Below are positions 21,351 to 30,336 of a stretch of 46,302 nt of DNA, piece by piece. A program made the translations under genes and the position numbers. The stretch is taken from IMG/VR virus record IMGVR_UViG_3300036772_000129, positions 1 to 46,302 of that record; one strand, written 5' to 3'. The stretch comes from a virus. Each line of letters starts with the position of its first letter. The first letter of the stretch is position 1. Below the pieces are notes generated by a model. That model worked only from the letters and a program-made list of their open reading frames with translations, was not told the DNA's origin and made no database searches.

Positions 21351-22844
21351 ATGTCAGCAATCAATCAGCGTTTTGCAGAGATGAAAAAGAACCTTAAAAA
21401 CAGGTTCTGGCGATTAAATAATCTTTATTACATCACCGATAAGAGTGGTAAGAAGGTTAAGTTCAGGATGACGCCTGAGCAGCTTGAGTACTTCGATGGG
21501 GTGCACACGCGCAACATCATCCTCAAGGCCCGTCAGTTAGGCTTTACCACTCTAGTTTGTATTGTTCAGCTTGATGCGGCGCTATTTGAGTCCGCAAAGT
21601 GTGCACTGATAGCTCACACGCTGAATGATGCTAAGCGCCTATTTCGCGAGAAAGTGAAATACGCATATGACAACCTCCCAGCGATCATCAGGAAAGCTAA
21701 CCCAGCAAAGAATGACTCTGTTGGGGAGTTGGTGTTCAACAATGGCGGATCGCTCTACGTTTCCACGTCATTCCGTGGCGGCACGCTGCGCTACCTGCAT
21801 GTGTCCGAGTTCGGGAAGATATGCGCTAAGTATCCAGATAAGGCTCGTGAGATTGTCACTGGTGCGTTTGAAGCGGTATCCACTGATTGCTTCACGACAA
21901 TCGAGAGCACAGCAGAGGGGCGAGCTGGTTACTTCTTTGACTACTGCCAGACGGCAGAGAAAGCGGCGATACAGAAGAAAGCATTATCTAACCTCGACTG
22001 GAAGTTTTTCTTCTTCTCATGGTGGAAGAATCCACTCTATTCCATCGACCCAGTAGAGCAGCTACCAGAACGACTCCGTGAATATTTTGCTGAGCTACAG
22101 TGCAAGTACGGAATAGCGCTTAATGAACGCCAGAAAGCGTGGTATCTCGCGAAAGAGAAAACGCTCGGCGACGACATGAAGCGTGAATATCCTTCGATAC
22201 CCTCTGAGGCATTCCAACAGTCAGTTGAAGGTGCGTATTACGCCAAACAATTCCGCTGGCTGTACGAGAATGGCCGAATCGGCAAGCTACCAGACAACTC
22301 ACACCTACCGGTTCACACGTTCTGGGATATCGGCGTGGGCGACTCCACGGCTATCTGGTTCGTGCGTGAAGTTGGTGAAGAGTTCCATGTCATCGACTAC
22401 TACGAGAACTCTGGTGAAGGTCTGAGGCATTACATGAAGGTGCTGAAGGATAAAGGCTACGAGTACGGCGAACATTGGGGCCCACATGACATAGATAACC
22501 GTGAGTTTGGGTCTGACGCGAAGTCTCGCCGCGAGCTGGCCAGAGAGGGCTATGAAATTGACGGGCAGATGTACACGATGACATTCAAAGTCGTGCCAAA
22601 GGTTGGTGTTGATACCGGCATTGAGTCAGTCCGTGAAATCCTACCGCGATGCGTTTTCGATGAAGATAAGTGCTCTGAAGGCATATCTCATCTGGAAGGT
22701 TATCGCAAAGAGTGGGACGACAAGCGCGGCTGCTGGAAAGATAAACCACTTCATGACTTCACCTCACACGGTTCCGACGGATTCCGTTATTTCGCGGTAG
22801 CGAAGAACAACCACAAACAAACTGGCGCAATCTTCTTCACATAA
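21351..22844 (+). CDS. terL: Terminase large subunit
   Basis: A 497-residue packaging motor. The ATPase has a Walker A-like KARQLGFTT (residues 59-67) and Walker B with catalytic glutamate LHVSEFG (E153). The C-terminal RNase H-like nuclease begins at FWDIGVGDST (D326) with a further acidic region around HDIDNREFGSDAK. It docks on the portal, translocates DNA and cuts concatemers. The length is normal. Confidence 0.95.
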   Translation: MSAINQRFAEMKKNLKNRFWRLNNLYYITDKSGKKVKFRMTPEQLEYFDGVHTRNIILKARQLGFTTLVCIVQLDAALFESAKCALIAHTLNDAKRLFREKVKYAYDNLPAIIRKANPAKNDSVGELVFNNGGSLYVSTSFRGGTLRYLHVSEFGKICAKYPDKAREIVTGAFEAVSTDCFTTIESTAEGRAGYFFDYCQTAEKAAIQKKALSNLDWKFFFFSWWKNPLYSIDPVEQLPERLREYFAELQCKYGIALNERQKAWYLAKEKTLGDDMKREYPSIPSEAFQQSVEGAYYAKQFRWLYENGRIGKLPDNSHLPVHTFWDIGVGDSTAIWFVREVGEEFHVIDYYENSGEGLRHYMKVLKDKGYEYGEHWGPHDIDNREFGSDAKSRRELAREGYEIDGQMYTMTFKVVPKVGVDTGIESVREILPRCVFDEDKCSEGISHLEGYRKEWDDKRGCWKDKPLHDFTSHGSDGFRYFAVAKNNHKQTGAIFFT

Positions 22845-22854
22845 GGATCACTCA

Positions 22855-24366
22855 GTGAGCGAAAAAACAGAGATGCAAGTCCTCGCTGGTCTTATCGTGA
22901 ATAGCCTCGCCGAGGTTGGACGATCTCGGCAGCTATATGCGGCTGGCATGAGTAAATCGGGGAACACCAAGCGGCACCACCTGTGGTGCGAGTTTGGTTA
23001 TCAAGAAGACCTTTCTTTTGATAACTACTACAACATGTACGAACGTACAGGTGCCGCGTTCGGTGTTGTACACCGTCTACTAGATGGATGCTGGATTGAT
23101 AATCCGGTGATCGTGGATGGTGATGAATCAAAAGAGAAGCAAAACACCACTCCATGGGAAAAGAATGTCACTAAGTTGCTCAAGAAGTACTGGGCAAAAG
23201 TAAAAGACGCTGACCGCAGGAATATGGTCGGTCATTACTCCGCGTTGCTTCTTCAGTTCAAAGATAGCCGTAATTGGGATGAAGAGGTAGACACCACAGT
23301 TGTTAAGGCCGCAGGAGATAAAGCCTTAATCAAGATGATACCCGCGTGGGAAGCTCAAATTAAACCGGGTGAAATTGATCAAGACCAGCAGTCAGAGACA
23401 TACGGACAGCCTCGGTATTACTACTTTCAAGAGCAAAACGTTGGTGACAATGCCAATACCATGACCGGCCCCATCAGATCAGTTAAGGTTCATCCATCGC
23501 GGATAATCATGTTCTGCGAAGGTTCTGAAGATGAGTCCTCGCTATCTGGAATACCGCTTCTGCGCGCTGGATTCAACGACATATCTGACATGGCTAAGAC
23601 GGCAGGCGGTAGCGCAGAGGGCTTCCTGAAAAACGCCAGCAGGCAACTCGGCATCAATATGTCGAAAGAAACAGACCTCAGCAGGATTGCTGAAGAGGCT
23701 AAGAAAGCTGGCTACGGAAGTCTCGCAGAAGCGCTCAATGCATCAATCAAGAAGTTGAATGAAGGTACTGACTCAGCGTTAGTGACTCAAGATGGTCAAG
23801 CTACGGTGCTAGCTGTACCCGCTTCAGACCCAACACCGACATGGACTGTATCAGCTAATCAGCTCGCGGCATCTGTTCAAATACCTTTCACAATCCTGTT
23901 TGGGCAACAGACAGGCCGTTTGGCTTCAGATGAGGACAAAACTGACTTTGCAAACCGCTGTAATGGTCGTCGCAACGGGTTCTTAACAGACAGAATCACG
24001 GCACTCATCGAACGCCTATGGGCTGTGGGTGTTATCGAACCGCCTGCTTCTGGCGAAGTCACTATCACATGGTCTGATCTGCTTGCTCCAAGCGAGAAAG
24101 AGAAGATTGCGAACGGCAAAGAGTTAGCTGAAATCGCTAAGACCACTCAAGGAGCGTTTGGCACATCATCAGTCGAGCCAAACGAAATACGCGAGGTTAT
24201 AGGGCTTGAGCCGCTGCCTGATGCAGAAAACGAACGAGTAAGACCAACAGAAGCGGAGGCTGGAAATCCATTAGATGTCGAAAAAAATACCGGCTTATCC
24301 AATCCTACCTCGCAACAAATCGGATCCGACGCAAAGCAGCAAAGCCGTCAATCGGATGCAGCGTGA
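22855..24366 (+). CDS. Portal protein (DUF1073 family)
   Basis: A 503-residue protein that follows terL and has the DUF1073 portal pattern: YNMYERTGAAFGVVHRLLDG near residue 60, HPSRIIMFCEG in the middle and TILFGQQTGRLASDEDKTDF later. The portal dodecamer forms the DNA gate at one capsid vertex. The start is GTG after AAGGA. Some databases name this family after the anti-CBASS protein Acb1, which is not supported here. Its end overlaps the next gene by 92 bases. Confidence 0.9.
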   Translation: MSEKTEMQVLAGLIVNSLAEVGRSRQLYAAGMSKSGNTKRHHLWCEFGYQEDLSFDNYYNMYERTGAAFGVVHRLLDGCWIDNPVIVDGDESKEKQNTTPWEKNVTKLLKKYWAKVKDADRRNMVGHYSALLLQFKDSRNWDEEVDTTVVKAAGDKALIKMIPAWEAQIKPGEIDQDQQSETYGQPRYYYFQEQNVGDNANTMTGPIRSVKVHPSRIIMFCEGSEDESSLSGIPLLRAGFNDISDMAKTAGGSAEGFLKNASRQLGINMSKETDLSRIAEEAKKAGYGSLAEALNASIKKLNEGTDSALVTQDGQATVLAVPASDPTPTWTVSANQLAASVQIPFTILFGQQTGRLASDEDKTDFANRCNGRRNGFLTDRITALIERLWAVGVIEPPASGEVTITWSDLLAPSEKEKIANGKELAEIAKTTQGAFGTSSVEPNEIREVIGLEPLPDAENERVRPTEAEAGNPLDVEKNTGLSNPTSQQIGSDAKQQSRQSDAA

Positions 24367-25267
24367 TATTGAGGAAAGGTACTACGGCATAAAGAAAGAC
24401 ATTGCCGAATCAATCATTCCACAACTCACCGGTTACTCAACAGCAGCAAATATCCACAACAGCGCGATAGTATGCAATAACGAAGATGGGCCATCGTCAC
24501 TCTACTATGTGAATGCGGGTGAGTATTCGTATGACCTTGACGCGACGCGTCTTGCAGGATTACTGGAGCGCATCCAAGCGATACTTGACGATTGGTTACT
24601 TGAGGGCGGCCCTAGCCAGATATGGTCTGGTGATTATGTTGCTGAAGAGTATCGGAGAGGAACGCAGTCAGCATTCACGAACCTAGCGAAGCAGTCTGAG
24701 GTCTACTCGCAACAGACAACATTGTCTCAGCTGTTGTTCAGCCAGCCTTATCAGAACCGCATAGGCATTGCATTTGCGCAAACATATAGCGACTGGAAGG
24801 GTGTCAGCGACGCCGCTCGAGCTGACTTGGCTAACGTACTGTCTGATGCAGTGGCTCGAGGGATTAACCCACGCGAAGCTGCAAAGATAATCAGCAAGCG
24901 CCTCGACGTAAGCATGTCGAAAGCCAAAAATATTGCGCAAACGGAGCAAGTAGGCGCATATCGGAAAGCTAACTGGGATGAAACAGAGGACGCTCAGCAG
25001 CGGCTAGGCATCAGAACCGCGCTGTTATGGCTATCTGCGCTTAAGCCAACAACTAGGCCGTGGCATGCATCGAGACATGGCAACACATACACAGTGCAGC
25101 AAGTAAAGGATTTCTATGCAAAGGATGGGAATCGTTATCATTGCTATTGCTCACAGCCACCGGTTGTGGTTGACGAAAACGGCAAGCCGCTTAATCAGAA
25201 CCTTGTAACTAAATTATCGAAAGAGCGCAAGCAGTGGCAAGAGGAAGAACTTCCGCAAGCAGCGTAA
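24275..25267 (+). CDS. Head morphogenesis protein (Mu F / SPP1 gp7 type)
   Basis: A 330-residue minor head protein. The C-terminal part has the family pattern SKRLDVSMSKAKNIAQTEQV, then WLSALKPTTRPWHASRHG and NRYHCYCSQPPV. These proteins bind portal or DNA and aid DNA ejection or head assembly. It overlaps the portal gene by 92 bases in another frame. A terminator follows the stop. Confidence 0.87.
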   Translation: MSKKIPAYPILPRNKSDPTQSSKAVNRMQRDIEERYYGIKKDIAESIIPQLTGYSTAANIHNSAIVCNNEDGPSSLYYVNAGEYSYDLDATRLAGLLERIQAILDDWLLEGGPSQIWSGDYVAEEYRRGTQSAFTNLAKQSEVYSQQTTLSQLLFSQPYQNRIGIAFAQTYSDWKGVSDAARADLANVLSDAVARGINPREAAKIISKRLDVSMSKAKNIAQTEQVGAYRKANWDETEDAQQRLGIRTALLWLSALKPTTRPWHASRHGNTYTVQQVKDFYAKDGNRYHCYCSQPPVVVDENGKPLNQNLVTKLSKERKQWQEEELPQAA

Positions 25268-25278
25268 TAATTAAAACG

Positions 25279-25300
25279 GGTCACTTCGGTGGCCTTTTTT
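25279..25300 (+). terminator. Terminator inside the head operon
   Basis: GGTCAC, loop TTCG and GTGGCC are followed by six Ts, about 12 bases beyond the stop of the head morphogenesis gene. Downstream structural genes need antitermination or another promoter. Confidence 0.88.
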
Positions 25301-25323
25301 ATTGCCTGAAATCCGGAGTGATC

Positions 25324-25596
25324 ATGACCAGCAAAGCTCCAACTCCAATGCCTGATGGAATGGTTAGGCCTACAGCGCCACCTCCCCCACCTACGGACAA
25401 ACGAGATAACTTTCTATGCCCAGTATGTGGTGTTGGACGCCTTACTCACCATGCCAGCTACGAAAAGTTAGAGTACAAGGGAAAGGGTATCCACGTTAAG
25501 TCATTCTATTCAATTTGTGATACCTGCGAAGTAGAGCAGTCCGATCATCACGAACTTAAATTGAATAAGCATGAAGTAATTAATGGCAATCGATAA
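25324..25596 (+). CDS. MqsA/YgiT-like zinc-finger protein
   Basis: A 90-residue protein with a proline-rich start (TAPPPPPTDKRDN) and a zinc finger: CPVCGVGRL near residue 33, then a strand with KGKGIHVKSFYSICDTCEVE. This is the pattern of the N-terminal zinc domain of MqsA antitoxins, but the helix-turn-helix half is missing and there is no MqsR toxin. CGGAG precedes ATG 25324; the frame extends upstream through the terminator, which is not plausible. The gene follows a terminator, like an inserted accessory gene. The function is unknown. Confidence 0.72.
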   Translation: MTSKAPTPMPDGMVRPTAPPPPPTDKRDNFLCPVCGVGRLTHHASYEKLEYKGKGIHVKSFYSICDTCEVEQSDHHELKLNKHEVINGNR

Positions 25597-25604
25597 GAGG
25601 GCGT

Positions 25605-25778
25605 ATGTGGCAATTAACCTATGACACCAAATTCCCTATCAGTCGCTGGGTTTACTCTAGTCCATTGGAATTACGATGGGAAAATGGAACGACTGAAAAT
25701 GTGCTCTTATGTCACTTTTTCCCAGCGAAACCAACCAGAAAGCAACTCAGAAAAGCTCGCAAAAATAAACTCAATTAA
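25605..25778 (+). CDS. Small basic protein (57 aa) in the head operon
   Basis: An open frame from ATG 25605 to TAA 25778, with AGAGGG before the ATG. The product begins MWQLTYDTKFPISRWVYSS and ends in a basic helix (PTRKQLRKARKNKLN). It looks like a real gene by start signal and composition and fills the gap between the zinc-finger gene and the protease/scaffold gene. No homology is recognised. Confidence 0.6.
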   Translation: MWQLTYDTKFPISRWVYSSPLELRWENGTTENVLLCHFFPAKPTRKQLRKARKNKLN

Positions 25779-25789
25779 AAGGATACAGC

Positions 25790-27175
25790 ATGTCACGCAA
25801 AAGCGTAAACGTGCTGACCGTCATCAACTCCGCTTCAAACATCTACCGCGAAACAATCAACGGACGCGAGCACATCGTCATTAAAGACGTTGTGCCGATT
25901 GTTGACGACGTCGTTATGAATGGCGGGTTGTATCCGGCAGCCGAAATCAATCAAAGCTACGCAAGCATGGAGCGAAAGCTCATGCCGCTGAGTCATCCGA
26001 AAGTCGATGGACAGTACATTAGCGCCAACGACCCGGAGGCGGTGCATAACTTCCATGTCGGTGTGTATGCGCAGAACGTCCGCAAGGTTAACGGGCGTGT
26101 CACTCTCGATATGCACGTTGATGTGCGATACGCCGAAGCCACAGAGGGTGGGCAGCGACTTGTCAACCGGCTGGAGGAAATGGAGAAGGGTGAAAGTACA
26201 GATCCAATCCACATCAGTACCGGTCTCCTCCTGAATAAGAAAACGAAGTCTGGCGAATCCAAGGGAAAAAAATACTCATGGGTGGCGAGCAACATGAATT
26301 TTGACCATATCGCCATCCTTCTCGATGAGCCCGGTGCCGCAACGCCAGAGGAAGGGGTGGGGATATTCGTTAACGCTGATGGCGAAAAGATTGAGATCGA
26401 GCAGGTCAACCTGAGCGACGCCATTAATTACACAAAGGTTAATTGGTGGGAAAAAACGAAGTTCTATCTCACGAACGCCTCTAATTATTCCTTTGATGAA
26501 ATATGCGCCGCCATTCGCAACAAGATGAGCGAAGGAAAGCCAGAAAACTATTACTTCTACCCAGATGGATTATGGCCAGACCGGTTCGTCTACGAAGAAG
26601 ACGGTAAATACCTGCAGCAGAAATACATCATCGATGATGACGGCAAGGCTGTCTTTGTCGGCGAACCCGTAGAAGTAGTGAGAAAACCCACTGAGTACGA
26701 AGAAGTAAAAACCAATAAGGAACAAGACCAGATGTTTAAAGACAAGATGATCGCCGCGCTTAATGCATCCGGCGTAAAAACTGACGGGTTGACCGACGAT
26801 CAAGTTTGGGAAGCCTACAACGCAACTAAAAAGCCGGAAATGAGCGAAGAAGAAAAGGCCAAAAAAGAGAAAGAAGAGGCTGATAAGAAGGCCAAAGACA
26901 CCGCAACCAACAGCGAACAAGCGCCGGCATGGTTCAGGCCATTTGCTGACGATCTGGCAGCTGTTAAGTCGGGACTTACTGCTAACGCCGATCAGGAGCG
27001 CAGCTCAATGCGTTCCGCAGTTAAAGCCAAGTTCAACATGACAGATTTGGCGGTCAATGCGCTTGATGGTGAGCCATTGAAGGAGCTTTACGCTCAATGT
27101 CAGACCTCAACTGGGCTTAGCGGTGCATTCCGCCAAGTGAACAGCAATCAATCATTCAGCGAAATGCCGGAGTAA
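25790..27175 (+). CDS. DUF2213-type head maturation protease / scaffold
   Basis: A 461-residue protein. Residues 20-200 match DUF2213 (VVMNGGLYPAAEINQSYASM, PLSHPKVDGQYISA, then DPIHISTGLLLN and NFDHIAILL), expected to be the prohead protease. Residues about 205-310 form an extra aromatic-rich domain (WWEKTKFYLTNASNYSFDEI). The C-terminal 150 residues are charged and helical (EEEKAKKEKEEADKKAKDTA), like an internal scaffold. A combined protease and scaffold is thus likely. It is just upstream of the decoration and capsid genes. Confidence 0.82.
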   Translation: MSRKSVNVLTVINSASNIYRETINGREHIVIKDVVPIVDDVVMNGGLYPAAEINQSYASMERKLMPLSHPKVDGQYISANDPEAVHNFHVGVYAQNVRKVNGRVTLDMHVDVRYAEATEGGQRLVNRLEEMEKGESTDPIHISTGLLLNKKTKSGESKGKKYSWVASNMNFDHIAILLDEPGAATPEEGVGIFVNADGEKIEIEQVNLSDAINYTKVNWWEKTKFYLTNASNYSFDEICAAIRNKMSEGKPENYYFYPDGLWPDRFVYEEDGKYLQQKYIIDDDGKAVFVGEPVEVVRKPTEYEEVKTNKEQDQMFKDKMIAALNASGVKTDGLTDDQVWEAYNATKKPEMSEEEKAKKEKEEADKKAKDTATNSEQAPAWFRPFADDLAAVKSGLTANADQERSSMRSAVKAKFNMTDLAVNALDGEPLKELYAQCQTSTGLSGAFRQVNSNQSFSEMPE

Positions 27176-27178
27176 AAA

Positions 27179-27619
27179 ATGGCCAAAGACGGAAAGCACG
27201 TAATTCACGCAGGCGGTATCTTTGCGAATCCTCAACTTCACCGCGAAGGCGCAGCGGCTGGCGATACACCACCTGGGACGATTGGCTTCTTCGACAACAC
27301 TTCGAAGAAATTCACGGCATCTGTAGATGGTAACGAAGCGGCGATCCTCTACGTAGCCAACTATGACTATCTCCGCTGCAAAACTGTGGATGATGTCATC
27401 AAGGCTGGTGATTGGGTTGTCGCGATGCATCCAACCCCAGGAGTTTTCTTCAATGTGCCAGCCGCAGCGGGTACGTATACCAAAGGGCAGCCTCTTTCCA
27501 TTGCCAATGGCCGTGTAAAAGCTGTAGGTGCTGATGAATCTGTCCGCTGCTTCGTTGAAGAAGATCGCTCATACACCATTGCGACGGCAGGTGACCTCCT
27601 GCGCGTAGTTATTAAGTAA
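27179..27619 (+). CDS. Probable capsid decoration/cement protein
   Basis: A 146-residue protein between the protease/scaffold and the major capsid protein. It is a beta-rich single domain (DTPPGTIGFFDNTSKKFTAS, GDWVVAMHPTPGVFFNVPAA, DESVRCFVEEDRSYTI) with no signal peptide. The size, fold pattern and gene order fit the head-stabilising proteins in the slot of lambda gpD. The assignment is by context. Confidence 0.72.
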   Translation: MAKDGKHVIHAGGIFANPQLHREGAAAGDTPPGTIGFFDNTSKKFTASVDGNEAAILYVANYDYLRCKTVDDVIKAGDWVVAMHPTPGVFFNVPAAAGTYTKGQPLSIANGRVKAVGADESVRCFVEEDRSYTIATAGDLLRVVIK

Positions 27620-27629
27620 GGAGAACCTA

Positions 27630-28706
27630 ATGTTTGTATTTTCCACTAAACAGGCGACTGAAACAGGGAATCTTGAGGCCAATATGGCTCAGTTCAATGA
27701 GTTGAAGTTTGCTCGTAATTCCAGTGCTCAGGCAGTGGCTGATTTCATTGCACGTACTCGCGTACGTGGTGAAGCCGCCAATGCTCCTGTTCTTGATGCA
27801 GTGAATGCTGTCGATGATATTCGTCGCCTGTACAAAGCGTATGACCAGACCGTGCTGAAAGAGTTTGAACCCAACACTGAGTTCACTCTGCTAAATGACC
27901 TGATGCCATTGTCCCGCTCGGTACGACTGGAAGAGTCTGTGTATGAATACGCGCGCACCGGTGGCCGTGGATGGGCTCATACTTCTATGTCTGGGCAGAT
28001 TGGTGCAGCACTGGATGCTAAGAGCTATACATTCGACGGTACCATGGTTCCTATCCATGACTCAGGCTTCAAGTTCAAATGGCGTGACCCCGTATTTAAC
28101 AAAGGCTCTGCACTTTCTTCTCTGGCTGATGCTCAATCAGGTTCCGTCGATGACGTTCGCCGCCAGTACGTGAACTACATCTGGGAAGGCTTCCGTGATG
28201 CGGCAGGTAACTACATCAAGATTGATGATAAGACTTGGAAAGGCCTACGCCATGACGAGCGCGTTGCTCAGGTTACTCTAACTATTGATTTTTCAACCAG
28301 CACCGATCCGAAAGCTATGCGAGCGGCAGTTATTGCCCTGCGTGACGTTCTGAAACTGCAAAACCTGCAATATGGTCAACAGACGTGGTACGTATCCAGC
28401 GGAATTACGTCCAACTGGGAACAGTATTTCGATGTGAATTCACTACGTACCGTATTGGAGGAAATCTCTAAGCTCTCTGGCATTTCAGCTATCAAAGAAG
28501 ATGCTGAACTGACTGGCAACGAGATTATGATTGTCCCGCTACAGGCTGGAGTAATCGCCCCAATCGTTGGTCAGGCTTTTGGTACCGTTGCTGATCCTCG
28601 TCAGTTCTATAACTCAGATTATGTGTGGCGCACTTGGGGGGCTGCTGGTCTTATGGTTAAGCAGGACATCAATGGTCACTACTCTGTAGTCCACGCATCT
28701 AGCTAA
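27630..28706 (+). CDS. Major capsid protein
   Basis: A 358-residue protein with an HK97-like layout. A helical N-arm (AQAVADFIARTRVRGEAANA) is followed by a long E-loop region (RGWAHTSMSGQIGAALDAKS) and a P-domain helix (PKAMRAAVIALRDVLKLQNL). C-terminal strands include VPLQAGVIAPIVGQAFGTVA. It resembles the capsid proteins found next to DUF2213 proteases. The size and gene order (protease, decoration, capsid) fit. AAGGAG precedes the ATG. Confidence 0.88.
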   Translation: MFVFSTKQATETGNLEANMAQFNELKFARNSSAQAVADFIARTRVRGEAANAPVLDAVNAVDDIRRLYKAYDQTVLKEFEPNTEFTLLNDLMPLSRSVRLEESVYEYARTGGRGWAHTSMSGQIGAALDAKSYTFDGTMVPIHDSGFKFKWRDPVFNKGSALSSLADAQSGSVDDVRRQYVNYIWEGFRDAAGNYIKIDDKTWKGLRHDERVAQVTLTIDFSTSTDPKAMRAAVIALRDVLKLQNLQYGQQTWYVSSGITSNWEQYFDVNSLRTVLEEISKLSGISAIKEDAELTGNEIMIVPLQAGVIAPIVGQAFGTVADPRQFYNSDYVWRTWGAAGLMVKQDINGHYSVVHASS

Positions 28707-28715
28707 GGAAATAAA

Positions 28716-29084
28716 ATGGCACTCGTAAAAGTTTTGGTAGCAAACCTTTTTGCCGGTGCCAACTTCCAGAAACTGGAGGTTGGTCAGGTTTATGATGTTG
28801 ACGATGCGGTAGCTGAGAAGTGGATCGCACAGAGCAAAGCTGAGAAGTCAACTGAGAAGAAAGGTGAGAAATTGGTATTTGAGGTCGCAACACCTTCAGT
28901 GCCAGTGAAAACCGATTTAACCGGTATTCAAAAGCAGCTCGATGAAGCTCTTGGTCAGGTGAAAGCTCTCACAGATGAAGCGGAAGCGAAAGAAAAGGCG
29001 CACTCAGAAGCTCTGGAAGCAGCTACTAAGCGAGCCGATGAAGCGGAAGCGGCACTGGCGGCAGCGATTAAAAAGGATAAGTAA
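28716..29084 (+). CDS. Head-associated coiled-coil protein
   Basis: A 122-residue protein. Residues 1-45 form a small beta domain (LVANLFAGANFQKLEVGQVY) like those that sit on capsids or adaptors. Residues 65-120 form an alanine/glutamate coiled coil (DEAEAKEKAHSEALEAATKR). It lies directly after the capsid gene with a 9-base gap. The function is not known. Confidence 0.7.
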   Translation: MALVKVLVANLFAGANFQKLEVGQVYDVDDAVAEKWIAQSKAEKSTEKKGEKLVFEVATPSVPVKTDLTGIQKQLDEALGQVKALTDEAEAKEKAHSEALEAATKRADEAEAALAAAIKKDK

Positions 29085-29086
29085 CC

Positions 29087-29467
29087 ATGGTAGCCCCGCT
29101 AACGCCAGAAGATGTTAAAGCCTTTCTCGGTGAGTTGGGCTACTCAATCCCAACCGCACTTCTGACGCCGATCCTGTGTCGAGTAAACAGCATAATTCCG
29201 TGCATGGACGGGGCCGGATACGACGACTGTACGCAGCAGCTTATCCTGCTCTATGCAGCCGCTCTAATGTCGGCATCGTCCGGAGCGAGACGCATTAAGT
29301 CACAGGGTGCGCCTAACGGAGCAAGTCGTTCATTTGATTACGGTGATGACGCTATAAGTTGGCTGCGTGACTCGCTATCTGCTCTGGATACAAACGGCTG
29401 TGCTGATGAGTTACCGATCACTGCAGGGAGCTCAGTTGGCTTGTTTATAACGGTAGGTGGCTGCTGA
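29087..29467 (+). CDS. Head-tail adaptor protein
   Basis: A 126-residue protein (APLTPEDVKAFLGELGYSIP, then LILLYAAALMSASSGARRIK). It has the helical pattern of the adaptor that binds the portal in siphophages. Gene order supports it: capsid, adaptor, stopper, gp10-like, tail terminator. Its stop overlaps the next start. Confidence 0.75.
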   Translation: MVAPLTPEDVKAFLGELGYSIPTALLTPILCRVNSIIPCMDGAGYDDCTQQLILLYAAALMSASSGARRIKSQGAPNGASRSFDYGDDAISWLRDSLSALDTNGCADELPITAGSSVGLFITVGGC

Positions 29468-29832
29468 TGAGCGCAACATCCGAGTGGGTATATACCAACG
29501 TCTGCACAGTCTGGCCTCTCGGTGAATTCGACGACTGGACTGGCAAACAGACTTATGGCGCTCCTTACCTCATTGCCTGTACGTGGGAAGCCAATAACGA
29601 GTTAGCAATCGACGATGCTGGAAAAGAGTTCACGACTAACCTGATTTTCTTCACTGAGTCGAAATATCAGGGCGCTTTTGTACGATTACCTGCCCGTGAT
29701 GACTATATCCAGAAGGGTGATTCGTCTGCACAGGCAGACCCTATTGCCGCAGTCGCTGACAAGGTGAAGGCGGTTAAGGAATGGGATATGTCCTTCTTCG
29801 CCGAAGACCCTGATTACAAGGTGATGACATGA
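29467..29832 (+). CDS. Head-tail stopper protein
   Basis: A 121-residue beta-rich protein (YTNVCTVWPLGEFDDWTGKQ, FTTNLIFFTESKYQGAFVRL) at the position of the head closure stopper. It would cap the connector after packaging and receive the tail. The assignment is from gene order and size. Confidence 0.68.
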   Translation: MSATSEWVYTNVCTVWPLGEFDDWTGKQTYGAPYLIACTWEANNELAIDDAGKEFTTNLIFFTESKYQGAFVRLPARDDYIQKGDSSAQADPIAAVADKVKAVKEWDMSFFAEDPDYKVMT

Positions 29833-29933
29833 TGGGTGATATGTTCGGTTTTGGACTCTCCTGCTTTGCTCTCGGCTTCTCATGCGCCAGCCTGTTTATT
29901 CAGTTGCTGCGTTACTTCATAGAAGATAAGTGA
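29829..29933 (+). CDS. Tiny membrane peptide (34 aa)
   Basis: An open frame whose ATG overlaps the stopper stop (ATGATG, with AAGGTGA upstream), ending at TGA 29933. The product (MMGDMFGFGLSCFALGFSCA and on) is one hydrophobic helix with a short charged tail (RYFIEDK). It fills the gap between two structural genes with good start signals. Its role is unknown. Confidence 0.5.
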   Translation: MMGDMFGFGLSCFALGFSCASLFIQLLRYFIEDK

Positions 29934-29940
29934 GGCTCAT

Positions 29941-30336
29941 ATGCCAGTTAAAGGTATTGAGCAGGTACAGCAGCGCACCACGGCATTATTAACAAAGATA
30001 GCAGGGCCAATCACTGAGAAAGTGATGTACGAAGTCATGATCACTGGCGGTGCTTATTCTGATGCCATCACCCCCCGAGACACATCAACGCTAGTAAACA
30101 GCCGCTACATCAAAATCACCCCGATATCCAAAGGATTTGTTGGGAAGATTGGCTATGCAGCGAATTACTCGCAGTACGTCAATGATGCTAGCGGAAAGTT
30201 GAAGGGACAGCCAAGAGCTAACGGTAAGGGTAATTATTGGGATCCAGCAGGGGAGCCGGACTTTCTGCGAAAAGGGTTTGAGCGTGACGGGCTTGAAGAT
30301 ATTAAAGCGACAATTGAGCGGGGTTACAAAATATGA
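29941..30336 (+). CDS. HK97 gp10-like neck/tail protein
   Basis: A 131-residue protein of the HK97 gp10 type (KIAGPITEKVMYEVMITGGA, DTSTLVNSRYIKI, IGYAANYSQYVNDA near the middle, DFLRKGFERDG at the end). It helps tail completion or head-tail joining. The stop overlaps the next start by four bases. Confidence 0.85.
   Translation: MPVKGIEQVQQRTTALLTKIAGPITEKVMYEVMITGGAYSDAITPRDTSTLVNSRYIKITPISKGFVGKIGYAANYSQYVNDASGKLKGQPRANGKGNYWDPAGEPDFLRKGFERDGLEDIKATIERGYKI

Noticed and set aside
22855-24366. Anti-CBASS nuclease Acb1
   Set aside because: The family name is sometimes attached to DUF1073, but position right after terL, size and content indicate the portal protein.
25324-25596. A toxin-antitoxin pair in the head operon
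   Set aside because: Only the zinc-finger half of an MqsA-like protein is present and the adjacent 57-residue protein does not resemble MqsR.
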